Source: Marinobacter sp. (lineage in GTDB: Bacteria; Pseudomonadota; Gammaproteobacteria; Pseudomonadales; Oleiphilaceae). Taken from it: 6,548 bases of DNA. The stretch spans positions 1 to 6,548 of the forward strand of contig JAEPMM010000191.1 of the NCBI GenBank assembly GCA_017643965.1, written 5' to 3'. This document shows, piece by piece, positions 1 through 5,602 of this stretch. The position numbers and the translations under genes are program-made. Position 1 is the stretch's first letter. Each line of letters begins with the position of its first letter. Below the pieces are notes generated by a model. It saw only the letters and a program-made list of their open reading frames with translations, was not told the DNA's origin and did no database searches.

Positions 1-72
1 ATCCGGTTTCAAGTTCATTTTTATGGTGTCGAGACTCAAGGTACCCCATGCTTACAGTGGGCCGCAACCGTT

Positions 73-579
73 TCAGGTACCAACCCACTCCGACCCTTTG
101 GCGGGACGAAACATCAGCGTCAGGCCGATAATCACCAGCAGTGAGAAAAACACCGCGGTCCAGCCGGGAATGCTGAGACCGAGGAAGGTCCAGACCACTT
201 TGGCGCAGTCACCAGTACCCTGCAGGGCGGTGGTCAGCACTTCCATGATCGGCAGCACATCGAGCATATAATCCACCGAGGGACCGCAGGCCGGCACCTG
301 GTCCTCAGGCAGACTCTGCAACCACAACTGGCGGCCGGCAACCGCAAGACCGGCGCCCGCGGCCAGCGCCAGCAGCAAGCCGTAAACCCGCACACCAAAA
401 CCTCGCGGGTTATGCAACACCGCCAGCAGGCTCACCAGCGCTGCGCCCATGAATCCGAAACGTTGCAGCCAGCACAGCGGGCAGGGTTCCAGCCCCATCA
501 CATGCTCCATGTAAAACGCCACACCCAGCAGGGCGGCACACACCACAAAGATTCCTGAAAAAACCAGTCTGGACGTCAA
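73..579 (-). CDS. dsbB: Disulfide bond formation protein B (DsbB), inner-membrane quinone-coupled oxidoreductase
   Basis: DsbB reoxidises the periplasmic thiol oxidase DsbA and passes the electrons to membrane quinones. The 168-residue product has the family's size and four-helix layout, with hydrophobic segments at about residues 5-24, 42-56, 64-83 and 140-157. The first periplasmic loop carries the CPLC pair (Cys33, Cys36) in the typical EPCPLCWLQR setting. The second loop has the other redox pair, Cys98 and Cys125, and the typical LSIPGW follows just before the last helix. All four essential cysteines are present, so the enzyme should be active. The start is TTG at 579: a GAGGTGA Shine-Dalgarno lies just upstream, and the next Met codons (residues 24 and 28) would remove the first helix. 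The gene is divergent from the FliL-family gene. No clear terminator was seen between its stop and the left edge. Confidence 0.95.
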   Translation of the reverse strand: MTSRLVFSGIFVVCAALLGVAFYMEHVMGLEPCPLCWLQRFGFMGAALVSLLAVLHNPRGFGVRVYGLLLALAAGAGLAVAGRQLWLQSLPEDQVPACGPSVDYMLDVLPIMEVLTTALQGTGDCAKVVWTFLGLSIPGWTAVFFSLLVIIGLTLMFRPAKGSEWVGT

Positions 580-583
580 GAGT

Positions 584-590
584 TCACCTC
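584..590 (-). promoter_or_regulatory. Shine-Dalgarno deciding the TTG start of dsbB
   Basis: The minus strand reads GAGGTGA here, a near-perfect anti-16S match. Its GAGG core sits 7 nt before the TTG at 579-577. No ATG or GTG in the dsbB frame lies at a better distance, so this site supports the unusual TTG start. Confidence 0.7.
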
Positions 591-602
591 GGGAAAGACA
601 TT

Positions 603-639
603 CGGGCCCGCCGAACCGGCCAGGGATCGGCCGGCGTTC
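603..639. repeat. GC-rich palindrome and inverted repeat in the dsbB upstream region
   Basis: An 8-bp perfect palindrome, CGGGCCCG, lies at 603-610. It is followed by a longer inverted repeat at 613-639: the arm GAACCGGCC (613-621), a 7-nt loop, and the arm GGCCG (629-633) plus GTTC (636-639), pairing over 9 bp with a 2-nt bulge. Neither strand has a T-run after it, so it does not look like an intrinsic terminator. It lies about 35-60 nt upstream of the dsbB start, so it could be a structured leader or an operator. No regulator can be named from the sequence. Confidence 0.45.
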
Positions 640-700
640 ACAGGGTGCTGCAAGCAGCCCCGGGGCCTGCTATTCTGCGAGAACCGGGCGGTTGTCGCCG

Positions 701-730
701 TTGACTTGCCACTAAACCCTAAACCATAGT
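701..730 (+). promoter_or_regulatory. Candidate sigma70 promoter for the FliL-family gene
   Basis: TTGACT (701-706) matches 5 of 6 bases of the -35 consensus. CATAGT (725-730), 18 nt further on, matches 4 of 6 of the -10 consensus. Transcription would begin near 736, downstream of the alternative GTG start at 729, which would favour ATG 744 as the start on a very short leader. The -10 is weak, so this is only a candidate. Confidence 0.3.
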
Positions 731-743
731 GAACTTCAAGCCT

Positions 744-1199
744 ATGACACTTCAGCTAAAGCGCTTTTTTCTGATCCTGATGTGCCTGATTCCGGCCGCA
801 CCTGTGACCACCGCCCTGGCTCAGGACGAAGCATCCGACCCGGACAGTCAGGGGGAAAGTCAGGAAGCGAGGATCACCGATTACATCGAAATGGATCCGC
901 CGTTTGTCACCCATGTGGGCGAAGCCGGGAACAAGCTGACCTACCTGAAAGCGTCAGTGACCCTGCGGGCGTCGAGAGAAACCACACGGCCGGCGGTGGA
1001 AGCTCACATGCCGCGCCTGCGCCATGAGCTGGTGATGCTGTTCGGTGAGCAGACCGACACCGACCGCCTGGCAACCGGAGACGGGCAGTCTGCACTCGGG
1101 GAAGAGGCGACACGTCGGATCAATGCCGCGCTGGAAGAACAGCAGACCGGAGAGGCGATCACCGGGGTGCTGTTTACTGAGTTTGTCGTACAACGATAG
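744..1199 (+). CDS. FliL-family protein (flagellar basal-body-associated FliL-like) with N-terminal signal or anchor
   Basis: FliL proteins are single-pass inner-membrane proteins that sit by the flagellar motor and stator with a periplasmic domain. The family pattern is clear: YIEMDPPFV, a YLKASVTLR strand, the HMPRLRHEL helix, the LATGDG and INAALEE segments, and the hallmark C-terminal end VLFTEFVVQ. From ATG 744 the product is 151 residues. KR is followed by about 15 hydrophobic residues and a possible signal peptidase I site, ALA before QDEA, then an acidic linker and the FliL domain over the last 105 or so residues. The only other in-frame start is GTG at 729, five codons earlier, because a TAA lies at 720-722. 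Neither start has a good Shine-Dalgarno, so the choice is uncertain. No flagellar gene lies nearby, so it may be a stand-alone paralogue rather than the fliL of a flagellar operon. Confidence 0.85.
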   Translation: MTLQLKRFFLILMCLIPAAPVTTALAQDEASDPDSQGESQEARITDYIEMDPPFVTHVGEAGNKLTYLKASVTLRASRETTRPAVEAHMPRLRHELVMLFGEQTDTDRLATGDGQSALGEEATRRINAALEEQQTGEAITGVLFTEFVVQR

Positions 1200-1201
1200 A
1201 G

Positions 1202-1218
1202 CGGGTAGCCGAAGCCCG
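1202..1218. terminator. Weak stem-loop between the convergent fliL-like and rmf genes
   Basis: The two genes converge with only 20 bp between their stop codons. On the minus strand this gap contains C(TTCG)G, a stable tetraloop closure, on an imperfect G/C stem with a TA bulge. No T-run follows on either strand. It may help stop transcripts from both sides, but it does not meet the usual criteria for an intrinsic terminator. Confidence 0.2.
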
Positions 1219-1219
1219 G

Positions 1220-1435
1220 TCAGGCAATGCGGGAAAACACATCATCGCCGGCGGGAAGCTGTTCCCGGGCGACCTGCCCGGCGTCTTCCCATCCCGCCTC
1301 CCAGGCGGCAATCACTACCTCGCCGCGATACGGACAGCGGCTGCGTTCCATGCCCATGGACGCGGCCATGTAACCCTGGCGGTAGGCTTTGTTCAGCGAT
1401 TCCACATCCCAACCCAGCTTGATATCTCTGGCCAT
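1220..1435 (-). CDS. rmf: Ribosome modulation factor family protein
   Basis: RMF binds the 30S subunit in slow-growing or stationary cells and drives formation of inactive 100S ribosome dimers. The 71-residue product shows the family pattern: A17-Y-R-Q-G-Y22, then a Gly-rich turn, C34-P-Y36, W45 and G48-W49. The ATG at 1435 is chosen because AGGGAGAG lies 5 nt upstream and homology begins at once; the same frame stays open further upstream into gshA, but that part has no recognisable content. The protein is longer than the E. coli form (55 residues), with a tail of about 15 residues. It lacks the very basic N-terminus and counts 9 Lys/Arg against 11 Asp/Glu, which is odd for an rRNA binder. 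It could be an RMF-like paralogue rather than the classical factor. It lies downstream of gshA on the same strand and is convergent with the fliL-like gene. Confidence 0.8.
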   Translation of the reverse strand: MARDIKLGWDVESLNKAYRQGYMAASMGMERSRCPYRGEVVIAAWEAGWEDAGQVAREQLPAGDDVFSRIA

Positions 1436-1440
1436 GCCGG

Positions 1441-1448
1441 CTCTCCCT
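1441..1448 (-). promoter_or_regulatory. Ribosome binding site of rmf
   Basis: The minus strand reads AGGGAGAG, ending 5 nt before the ATG at 1435-1433. It supports the short RMF reading over any start further upstream in the same open frame. Confidence 0.6.
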
Positions 1449-1493
1449 GATGCCTGACGGTCACGGAAACACACAGTGACATTGTTGATACAG

Positions 1494-1522
1494 AACGTAA
1501 CAGCAGGGTCAGAACCTGACAA
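1494..1522 (-). promoter_or_regulatory. Candidate rmf promoter overlapped by a GTCAG/CTGAC inverted repeat
   Basis: On the minus strand TTGTCA (1522-1517) matches 5 of 6 of the -35 consensus. After 17 nt comes TACGTT (1499-1494), which matches only 3 of 6 of the -10 consensus. A perfect 5-bp inverted repeat with a 3-nt centre, GTCAG-AAC-CTGAC at 1508-1520, overlaps the -35 and spacer and could be an operator. The resulting leader would be about 50 nt. A 151-bp gap before a gene that is normally under growth-phase control makes a promoter here plausible. The exact elements are uncertain. Confidence 0.3.
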
Positions 1523-1586
1523 ATGTTTGTGCAGATTCTGTGCGGCAGGTCCGGTCGGGCTGTGACCCCCGGCCGGATCCCGGTTC

Positions 1587-3140
1587 TCAGGAGGCCAGGT
1601 ACTGCTCGAGGAAATCGCCGAAGGGCAGCGTATCGGCGGCTTCCATCTCAGCCTGCTCGCCGTGGGAGCGCTCGGACATGCGCTCGAATTCCGCCTCGGA
1701 CGTAGCGGCAAATGCCTCCTCACGCAGGCTGCGCTGGTGCTGAAGAGACATGGACTGAACCCACTCCCGGTGCCCCAGCCCGGCCTCGGCCATGGCACGG
1801 GTTACCCGGGCCGACGGAATCTGCTCCGGCGTCGCCAGCTTGTCACGCTGGGCCTGAAGCGCGCGGCGATAGGTGTCGCCACCGGCCCAGCCATCCAGAC
1901 GCTCAGCCAGCGGCTCAAGACCGCAAAGCAGCTCAGCAGCAGCCTCGCCCACTGCGGAGCGGTGGCCGCCCTGGCACAGCGCCATGGACAGGTCCCGGCC
2001 ATGGGCCACGACGTCTTTGTAGTTGTCATCCAGACGCTCGCATTCCGCGTCGCCGATGCGCGGGCTGTCAGACAGCAGGCAGTCGAGCAGGAACAGATCC
2101 AGAAAGTCGATCTGGCTCTCGGAGACACCCACAGCAGAGAACGGGTCCAGGTCCAGGCAGCGCACCTCGATGTATTCCACACCGCGAGCTTCCAGCGCCT
2201 GGATCGGTTTTTCCTCCCGCTCGGTGGTGCGCTTGGGGCGCACCGCACTGTAATACTCGTTTTCAATCTGCAGCACGCTGGTGTTGATCTGGATGAATTC
2301 CTCACCACGGCGTGTACCAATGGCCTCATAGGCCGGCCACGGGGTGTGAATTGCGCGGTCCAGCGTGCGGGTGTAGGTGCCGAGCTCGTTGAAACAGATG
2401 TTCAGCGAGGACTGGGCATTGTTGTGATACCCCAGGTCCCCCATCCGCAGTGAGGTGGCATCCGGGCCGTGCCAGGTGGTGTCATTGAAGCGCGACAGAT
2501 CGTGCTTCACGTTCGCCACGAAGCTGTTGTCCAGTACCGGCGAAGCACCGAACAGCAGCATCAGCAACCAGCTGCGGCGGCGGAAATTGCGAATCAGCCA
2601 GAAATACTGCTCGGACTTGAAATCCTTCAGGCTCTGGTGGTCACCCAGTGCCTCCTGCCACAGCGACCAGAAGCGATCGGGTAGCGATACGTTGTAGTGA
2701 GCCCCGGCAATGCTCTGCATCATCCGGCCATAGCGCACGGCCAGGCCCTGCCGGTACACGTGTTTCAGACGACCAATGTTCGACGAGCCGTATTCGGCTA
2801 TGGGAATGCTGGCATCGCCGTCCAGTTGGCAGGGCATGCTGGCCGCCCAGAACACCTCATCGCCGAGGTGACGCTGCACGAACCGGTGGATATCCCGCAG
2901 CGAATCCAGCATGCCCCGGGTGGAGGAAAACACCGGGGTAATCAGCTCCATCAGCGCTTCGGAATAGTCGGTGGTAATGGCAGGGTGCGTCAGCGCGGAG
3001 CCCAGGGCACGTGGATGCGGGGTCTGGGCGATAAAGCCGTTGCGGTCAACCCGCAGCCCCTCCTTTTCCACACCCTTGAGAAAACCGCCCCAATCGCTGG
3101 CAGAAAGCTGATGAAAAATCTGATGGCGGGATTCTGCCAT
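1587..3140 (-). CDS. gshA: Glutamate-cysteine ligase (gamma-glutamylcysteine synthetase), class I
   Basis: GshA catalyses the ATP-dependent joining of L-glutamate and L-cysteine, the first and rate-limiting step of glutathione synthesis in the cytoplasm. The 517-residue length fits the proteobacterial class I enzyme (about 518 in E. coli). Conserved blocks are collinear with the family: GVEKEGLR (residues 23-30), TDYSEALMELITP (57-69), SMPC (101-104), GRMMQSIAGAHYN (138-150), LRMGDLGY (231-238), QIENEYYSAVRPKR (291-304) and YIEVRCLDLDPF (323-334). The acidic and basic residues in these blocks belong to the metal, ATP and substrate sites in the family. ATG 3140 is preceded by AGGAG 6 nt away, and the protein starts where relatives do. 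It lies 72 bp downstream of tex on the same strand. The second enzyme gene, gshB, is not in this window. No frameshift or missing motif was seen. Confidence 0.97.
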   Translation of the reverse strand: MAESRHQIFHQLSASDWGGFLKGVEKEGLRVDRNGFIAQTPHPRALGSALTHPAITTDYSEALMELITPVFSSTRGMLDSLRDIHRFVQRHLGDEVFWAASMPCQLDGDASIPIAEYGSSNIGRLKHVYRQGLAVRYGRMMQSIAGAHYNVSLPDRFWSLWQEALGDHQSLKDFKSEQYFWLIRNFRRRSWLLMLLFGASPVLDNSFVANVKHDLSRFNDTTWHGPDATSLRMGDLGYHNNAQSSLNICFNELGTYTRTLDRAIHTPWPAYEAIGTRRGEEFIQINTSVLQIENEYYSAVRPKRTTEREEKPIQALEARGVEYIEVRCLDLDPFSAVGVSESQIDFLDLFLLDCLLSDSPRIGDAECERLDDNYKDVVAHGRDLSMALCQGGHRSAVGEAAAELLCGLEPLAERLDGWAGGDTYRRALQAQRDKLATPEQIPSARVTRAMAEAGLGHREWVQSMSLQHQRSLREEAFAATSEAEFERMSERSHGEQAEMEAADTLPFGDFLEQYLAS

Positions 3141-3159
3141 GGATGACTCCTGCTACGGT

Positions 3160-3184
3160 GGGTTCCGCCTTGTGAGCAGAACCC
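3160..3184 (-). repeat. Stem-loop in the tex-gshA intergenic region
   Basis: On the minus strand GGGTTCTGC, a 7-nt loop and GCGGAACCC can form a 9-bp stem with one G-U wobble. No T-run follows, so it is not a classical terminator. It ends 8 nt before the gshA AGGAG site (3147-3151). It could act as a 3'-end stabiliser or partial terminator for tex, or as a leader structure that affects gshA translation. Confidence 0.5.
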
Positions 3185-3212
3185 CCTGTGGAATGGATAA
3201 CGATGCCGTCGG

Positions 3213-5555
3213 TTAACGGCTGTCTTTGCGGGCCGACGCCAGCGCCTGAGCCAACGCACCCGCCATGGCACCCTGCTGCTGGGGCTGCTGCCCGCCCTGC
3301 TCGCGCTTACGGCCAGCCGAACGGTTGTCACCCTGCCCCCGCGGAGCGCCGCCCTCGGGCTTGCCAGCGGACGCTTCACCGGGTTGGTCATCCATACGCA
3401 TGGACAGAGCAATCCGTTTACGGGGAATGTCCACGTCCATGACCTTGACCTTGACGATGTCGCCGGCCTTGACCACTTCCCGAGGGTCCTTCACGAAGGT
3501 GTTGGACAGCGCCGAGATATGCACCAGGCCGTCCTGATGCACTCCGATATCGACAAACGCGCCAAAATTGGTGACGTTGGTGACCGAGCCTTCCAGCACC
3601 ATACCCGGTTTCAGGTCGCTCAGGGTTTCCACGCCTTCCTCGAAACTGGCAAAGCGGAATTCCGGGCGCGGATCACGACCGGGCTTCTCCAGCTCGGCAA
3701 TAATATCCCGGATCGTGGGCAGACCGAACTGCTCGGTGACGTAGTCCTGGGGATTCAGCGTGCGCAGGAAAGCGGCATCGCCCATCAGGTTTTCCACCTT
3801 GCGATTGTTCTTCGCAGCGATGGCCTCCACCACCCCATAGGCCTCCGGGTGCACCGATGAGCGGTCCAGCGGATTCTCTCCACTGGCGATGCGCAAAAAG
3901 CCCGCGGCCTGCTCGAACGTGCGGTCTCCCAGACGGGACACTTTCAATAACTGCTTACGATTTCTGAAGACCCCGTTCTGGTTGCGGAAATCCACAATGT
4001 TCTGGGCAATGCTCTGGTTCAGCCCCGACACCCGCGCCAGCAACGGTACAGACGCCGTGTTCAGATCCACGCCGACACCGTTCACGCAGTCTTCCACCAC
4101 CGCGTCCAGACTGCGGGCCAGCTGCACCTGAGACACATCGTGCTGGTACTGCCCCACGCCGATGGATTTGGGCTCGATCTTCACCAGTTCCGACAACGGA
4201 TCCTGCAGCCGGCGAGCGATGGAAACCGCACCACGAATGGTCACGTCCAGGTCCGGCAGCTCTTTGGAGGCAAACTCCGAGGCGGAGTAAATCGACGCCC
4301 CGGACTCACTCACCACGATACGGGACAGCTTCAGCTCGGGGTACTTCTTGCACAGATCCCCCACCAGCTTCTCGGTTTCCCGCGAGGCGGTGCCGTTGCC
4401 GATGGCAATCAGCTCAATCCTGTATTCGCGGCACCAGGCGGCCAGCTGGGCAATGGACTGGTCCCACTGATTGCGCGGCGCATGGGGGAAAATACCACCG
4501 TGCCCGACCACCTGGCCGGTGCCGTCAATAATGGCTACCTTGACGCCGGTACGCAGACCGGGATCCAGACCAAGCGTGGGGCGCGGCCCCGCAGGCGCCA
4601 GCAGCAACAGATCCTTCAGGTTGTTGGCAAACACGTTGATGGCTTCGGTTTCGGCGGCTTCACGCACCTGCGCCATGAGATCGGTTTCGATCTGGGTGGA
4701 GAGCTTCACCCGCCAGGTCCAGCGCACCACATCAGACAACCACTTGTCGGCCGGGCGACCGCTGTCACGAACGTTCCAGCGGGCGGCAATGCGCTGCTCT
4801 GCAGGATGGGGCTGGCGGCGATCATCCCCGGCGTCGCCCACCACGATGGCGTAACCCAGGATGCCCTCGTTGCGGCCGCGCAGAATCGCCAGGGCCCGGT
4901 GCGAGGGCACCTTCTTGAGTGGCTCGATGTGATCAAAGTAGTCGCGGAACTTGGCGCCTTCGTTCTCCTTGCCCTCAATCACCGTGACCTTGAGCTGGCC
5001 GTTGTGCCAGATGAATTCCCGCAGGCTGCCAAGCAGTTCGGCGTCCTCGGCGAAACGCTCCATCAGGATATAGCGGGCACCGTCGAGGGCGGCTTTGGTA
5101 TCCGCCACGCCGGCTTCGGCATTGACGTAGTCGGCCGCGGTGGCCTCCGGGTCCCGGGTGGGGTCGTCATAGAGGGCATCGGCCAGCGGCTCGAGGCCGG
5201 CTTCCCGGGCAATCTGGGCCTTGGTGCGGCGCTTGGGCTTGTAGGGCAGGTACAGATCTTCCAGACGGTTCTTGGTGTCGGCGTCGCTGATGCTGGCGCG
5301 CAGCTCTTCGGTCAGCTTGCCCTGCTCCTCGATGCTGTTGAGGATCGTGGACCGGCGGTCTTCCAGCTCGCGCAGGTAGCGCAAGCGCTCTTCCAGATTA
5401 CGCAGCTGGCTGTCGTCCAGCGAGCCGGTCACCTCTTTGCGGTAACGGGCGATAAATGGGACGGTGGCACCCTCATCCAGCAGGGCGACGGTGGCATTAA
5501 CCTGTTGCTCGCGTACACCGAGCTCGTCGGCGATGCGTCTGGAGATACTGTTCAT
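3213..5555 (-). CDS. tex: Tex family transcription accessory protein (YhgF-like, S1 RNA-binding domain)
   Basis: Tex is a cytoplasmic nucleic-acid-binding protein related to eukaryotic Spt6, linked to transcription and first described as affecting toxin gene expression. The 780-residue product matches family length (773-785). Domains in order: the N-terminal helical/HTH Tex region (about 1-190; LDEGATVPFIARYRKEVTG at 27-45, LYLPYKPKRRTKA at 101-113); a YqgF/RuvC-like fold (about 326-450; GLDPGLRTG at 329-337, IGNGTASRETE at 385-395, SESGASIYSASE at 416-427); helix-hairpin-helix repeats (about 490-560; VGVDLNTAS, then a second HhH at FRNRKQLLKVSRLG); and an S1 domain (about 649-720; GSVTNVTNFGAFVDIG). 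The last 55 or so residues are a Gly/Gln/Arg-rich, probably disordered tail. ATG 5555 has an AGAGG site 4 nt upstream. The gene lies 47 bp after the GGDEF-EAL gene and 72 bp before gshA, so co-transcription is plausible. Confidence 0.96.
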   Translation of the reverse strand: MNSISRRIADELGVREQQVNATVALLDEGATVPFIARYRKEVTGSLDDSQLRNLEERLRYLRELEDRRSTILNSIEEQGKLTEELRASISDADTKNRLEDLYLPYKPKRRTKAQIAREAGLEPLADALYDDPTRDPEATAADYVNAEAGVADTKAALDGARYILMERFAEDAELLGSLREFIWHNGQLKVTVIEGKENEGAKFRDYFDHIEPLKKVPSHRALAILRGRNEGILGYAIVVGDAGDDRRQPHPAEQRIAARWNVRDSGRPADKWLSDVVRWTWRVKLSTQIETDLMAQVREAAETEAINVFANNLKDLLLLAPAGPRPTLGLDPGLRTGVKVAIIDGTGQVVGHGGIFPHAPRNQWDQSIAQLAAWCREYRIELIAIGNGTASRETEKLVGDLCKKYPELKLSRIVVSESGASIYSASEFASKELPDLDVTIRGAVSIARRLQDPLSELVKIEPKSIGVGQYQHDVSQVQLARSLDAVVEDCVNGVGVDLNTASVPLLARVSGLNQSIAQNIVDFRNQNGVFRNRKQLLKVSRLGDRTFEQAAGFLRIASGENPLDRSSVHPEAYGVVEAIAAKNNRKVENLMGDAAFLRTLNPQDYVTEQFGLPTIRDIIAELEKPGRDPRPEFRFASFEEGVETLSDLKPGMVLEGSVTNVTNFGAFVDIGVHQDGLVHISALSNTFVKDPREVVKAGDIVKVKVMDVDIPRKRIALSMRMDDQPGEASAGKPEGGAPRGQGDNRSAGRKREQGGQQPQQQGAMAGALAQALASARKDSR

Positions 5556-5602
5556 GCAACCTCTGTGATGCGTTCTGGATCAAAGCGCAAAGGTACAGCG
5601 GC

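Noticed and set aside
1..49. Possible start of a minus-strand gene running off the left edge (ATG at 49 or at 18)
   Set aside because: Only 16 codons or fewer are visible, neither ATG has a clear Shine-Dalgarno, and the residues are not recognisable. A gene here is possible, since rsd/algQ sits near dsbB in pseudomonads, but the visible residues do not match its start.
40..81. Two GGTACC copies with similar flanks near the dsbB stop
   Set aside because: The match is only about 9 bp (GGTACCTTGA versus GGTACCTGA on the minus strand), too short to be meaningful as a repeat or attachment site.
1548..1586. Possible gshA terminator just after its stop
   Set aside because: Several short CCGG-containing pairings can be drawn on the minus strand, but all need bulges and none is followed by a T-run.
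1436..1798. Upstream extension of the rmf frame into the 3' end of gshA
   Set aside because: The extra 121 residues overlap gshA, are rich in Pro/Ser/Arg and have no homology signal. The RMF fold begins at ATG 1435, which has its own ribosome binding site.
1662..2453. Plus-strand open frame of 263 codons antisense to gshA
   Set aside because: It is a shadow of gshA with low-complexity Ala/Arg/Gln content, no recognisable domain and no convincing ribosome binding site.
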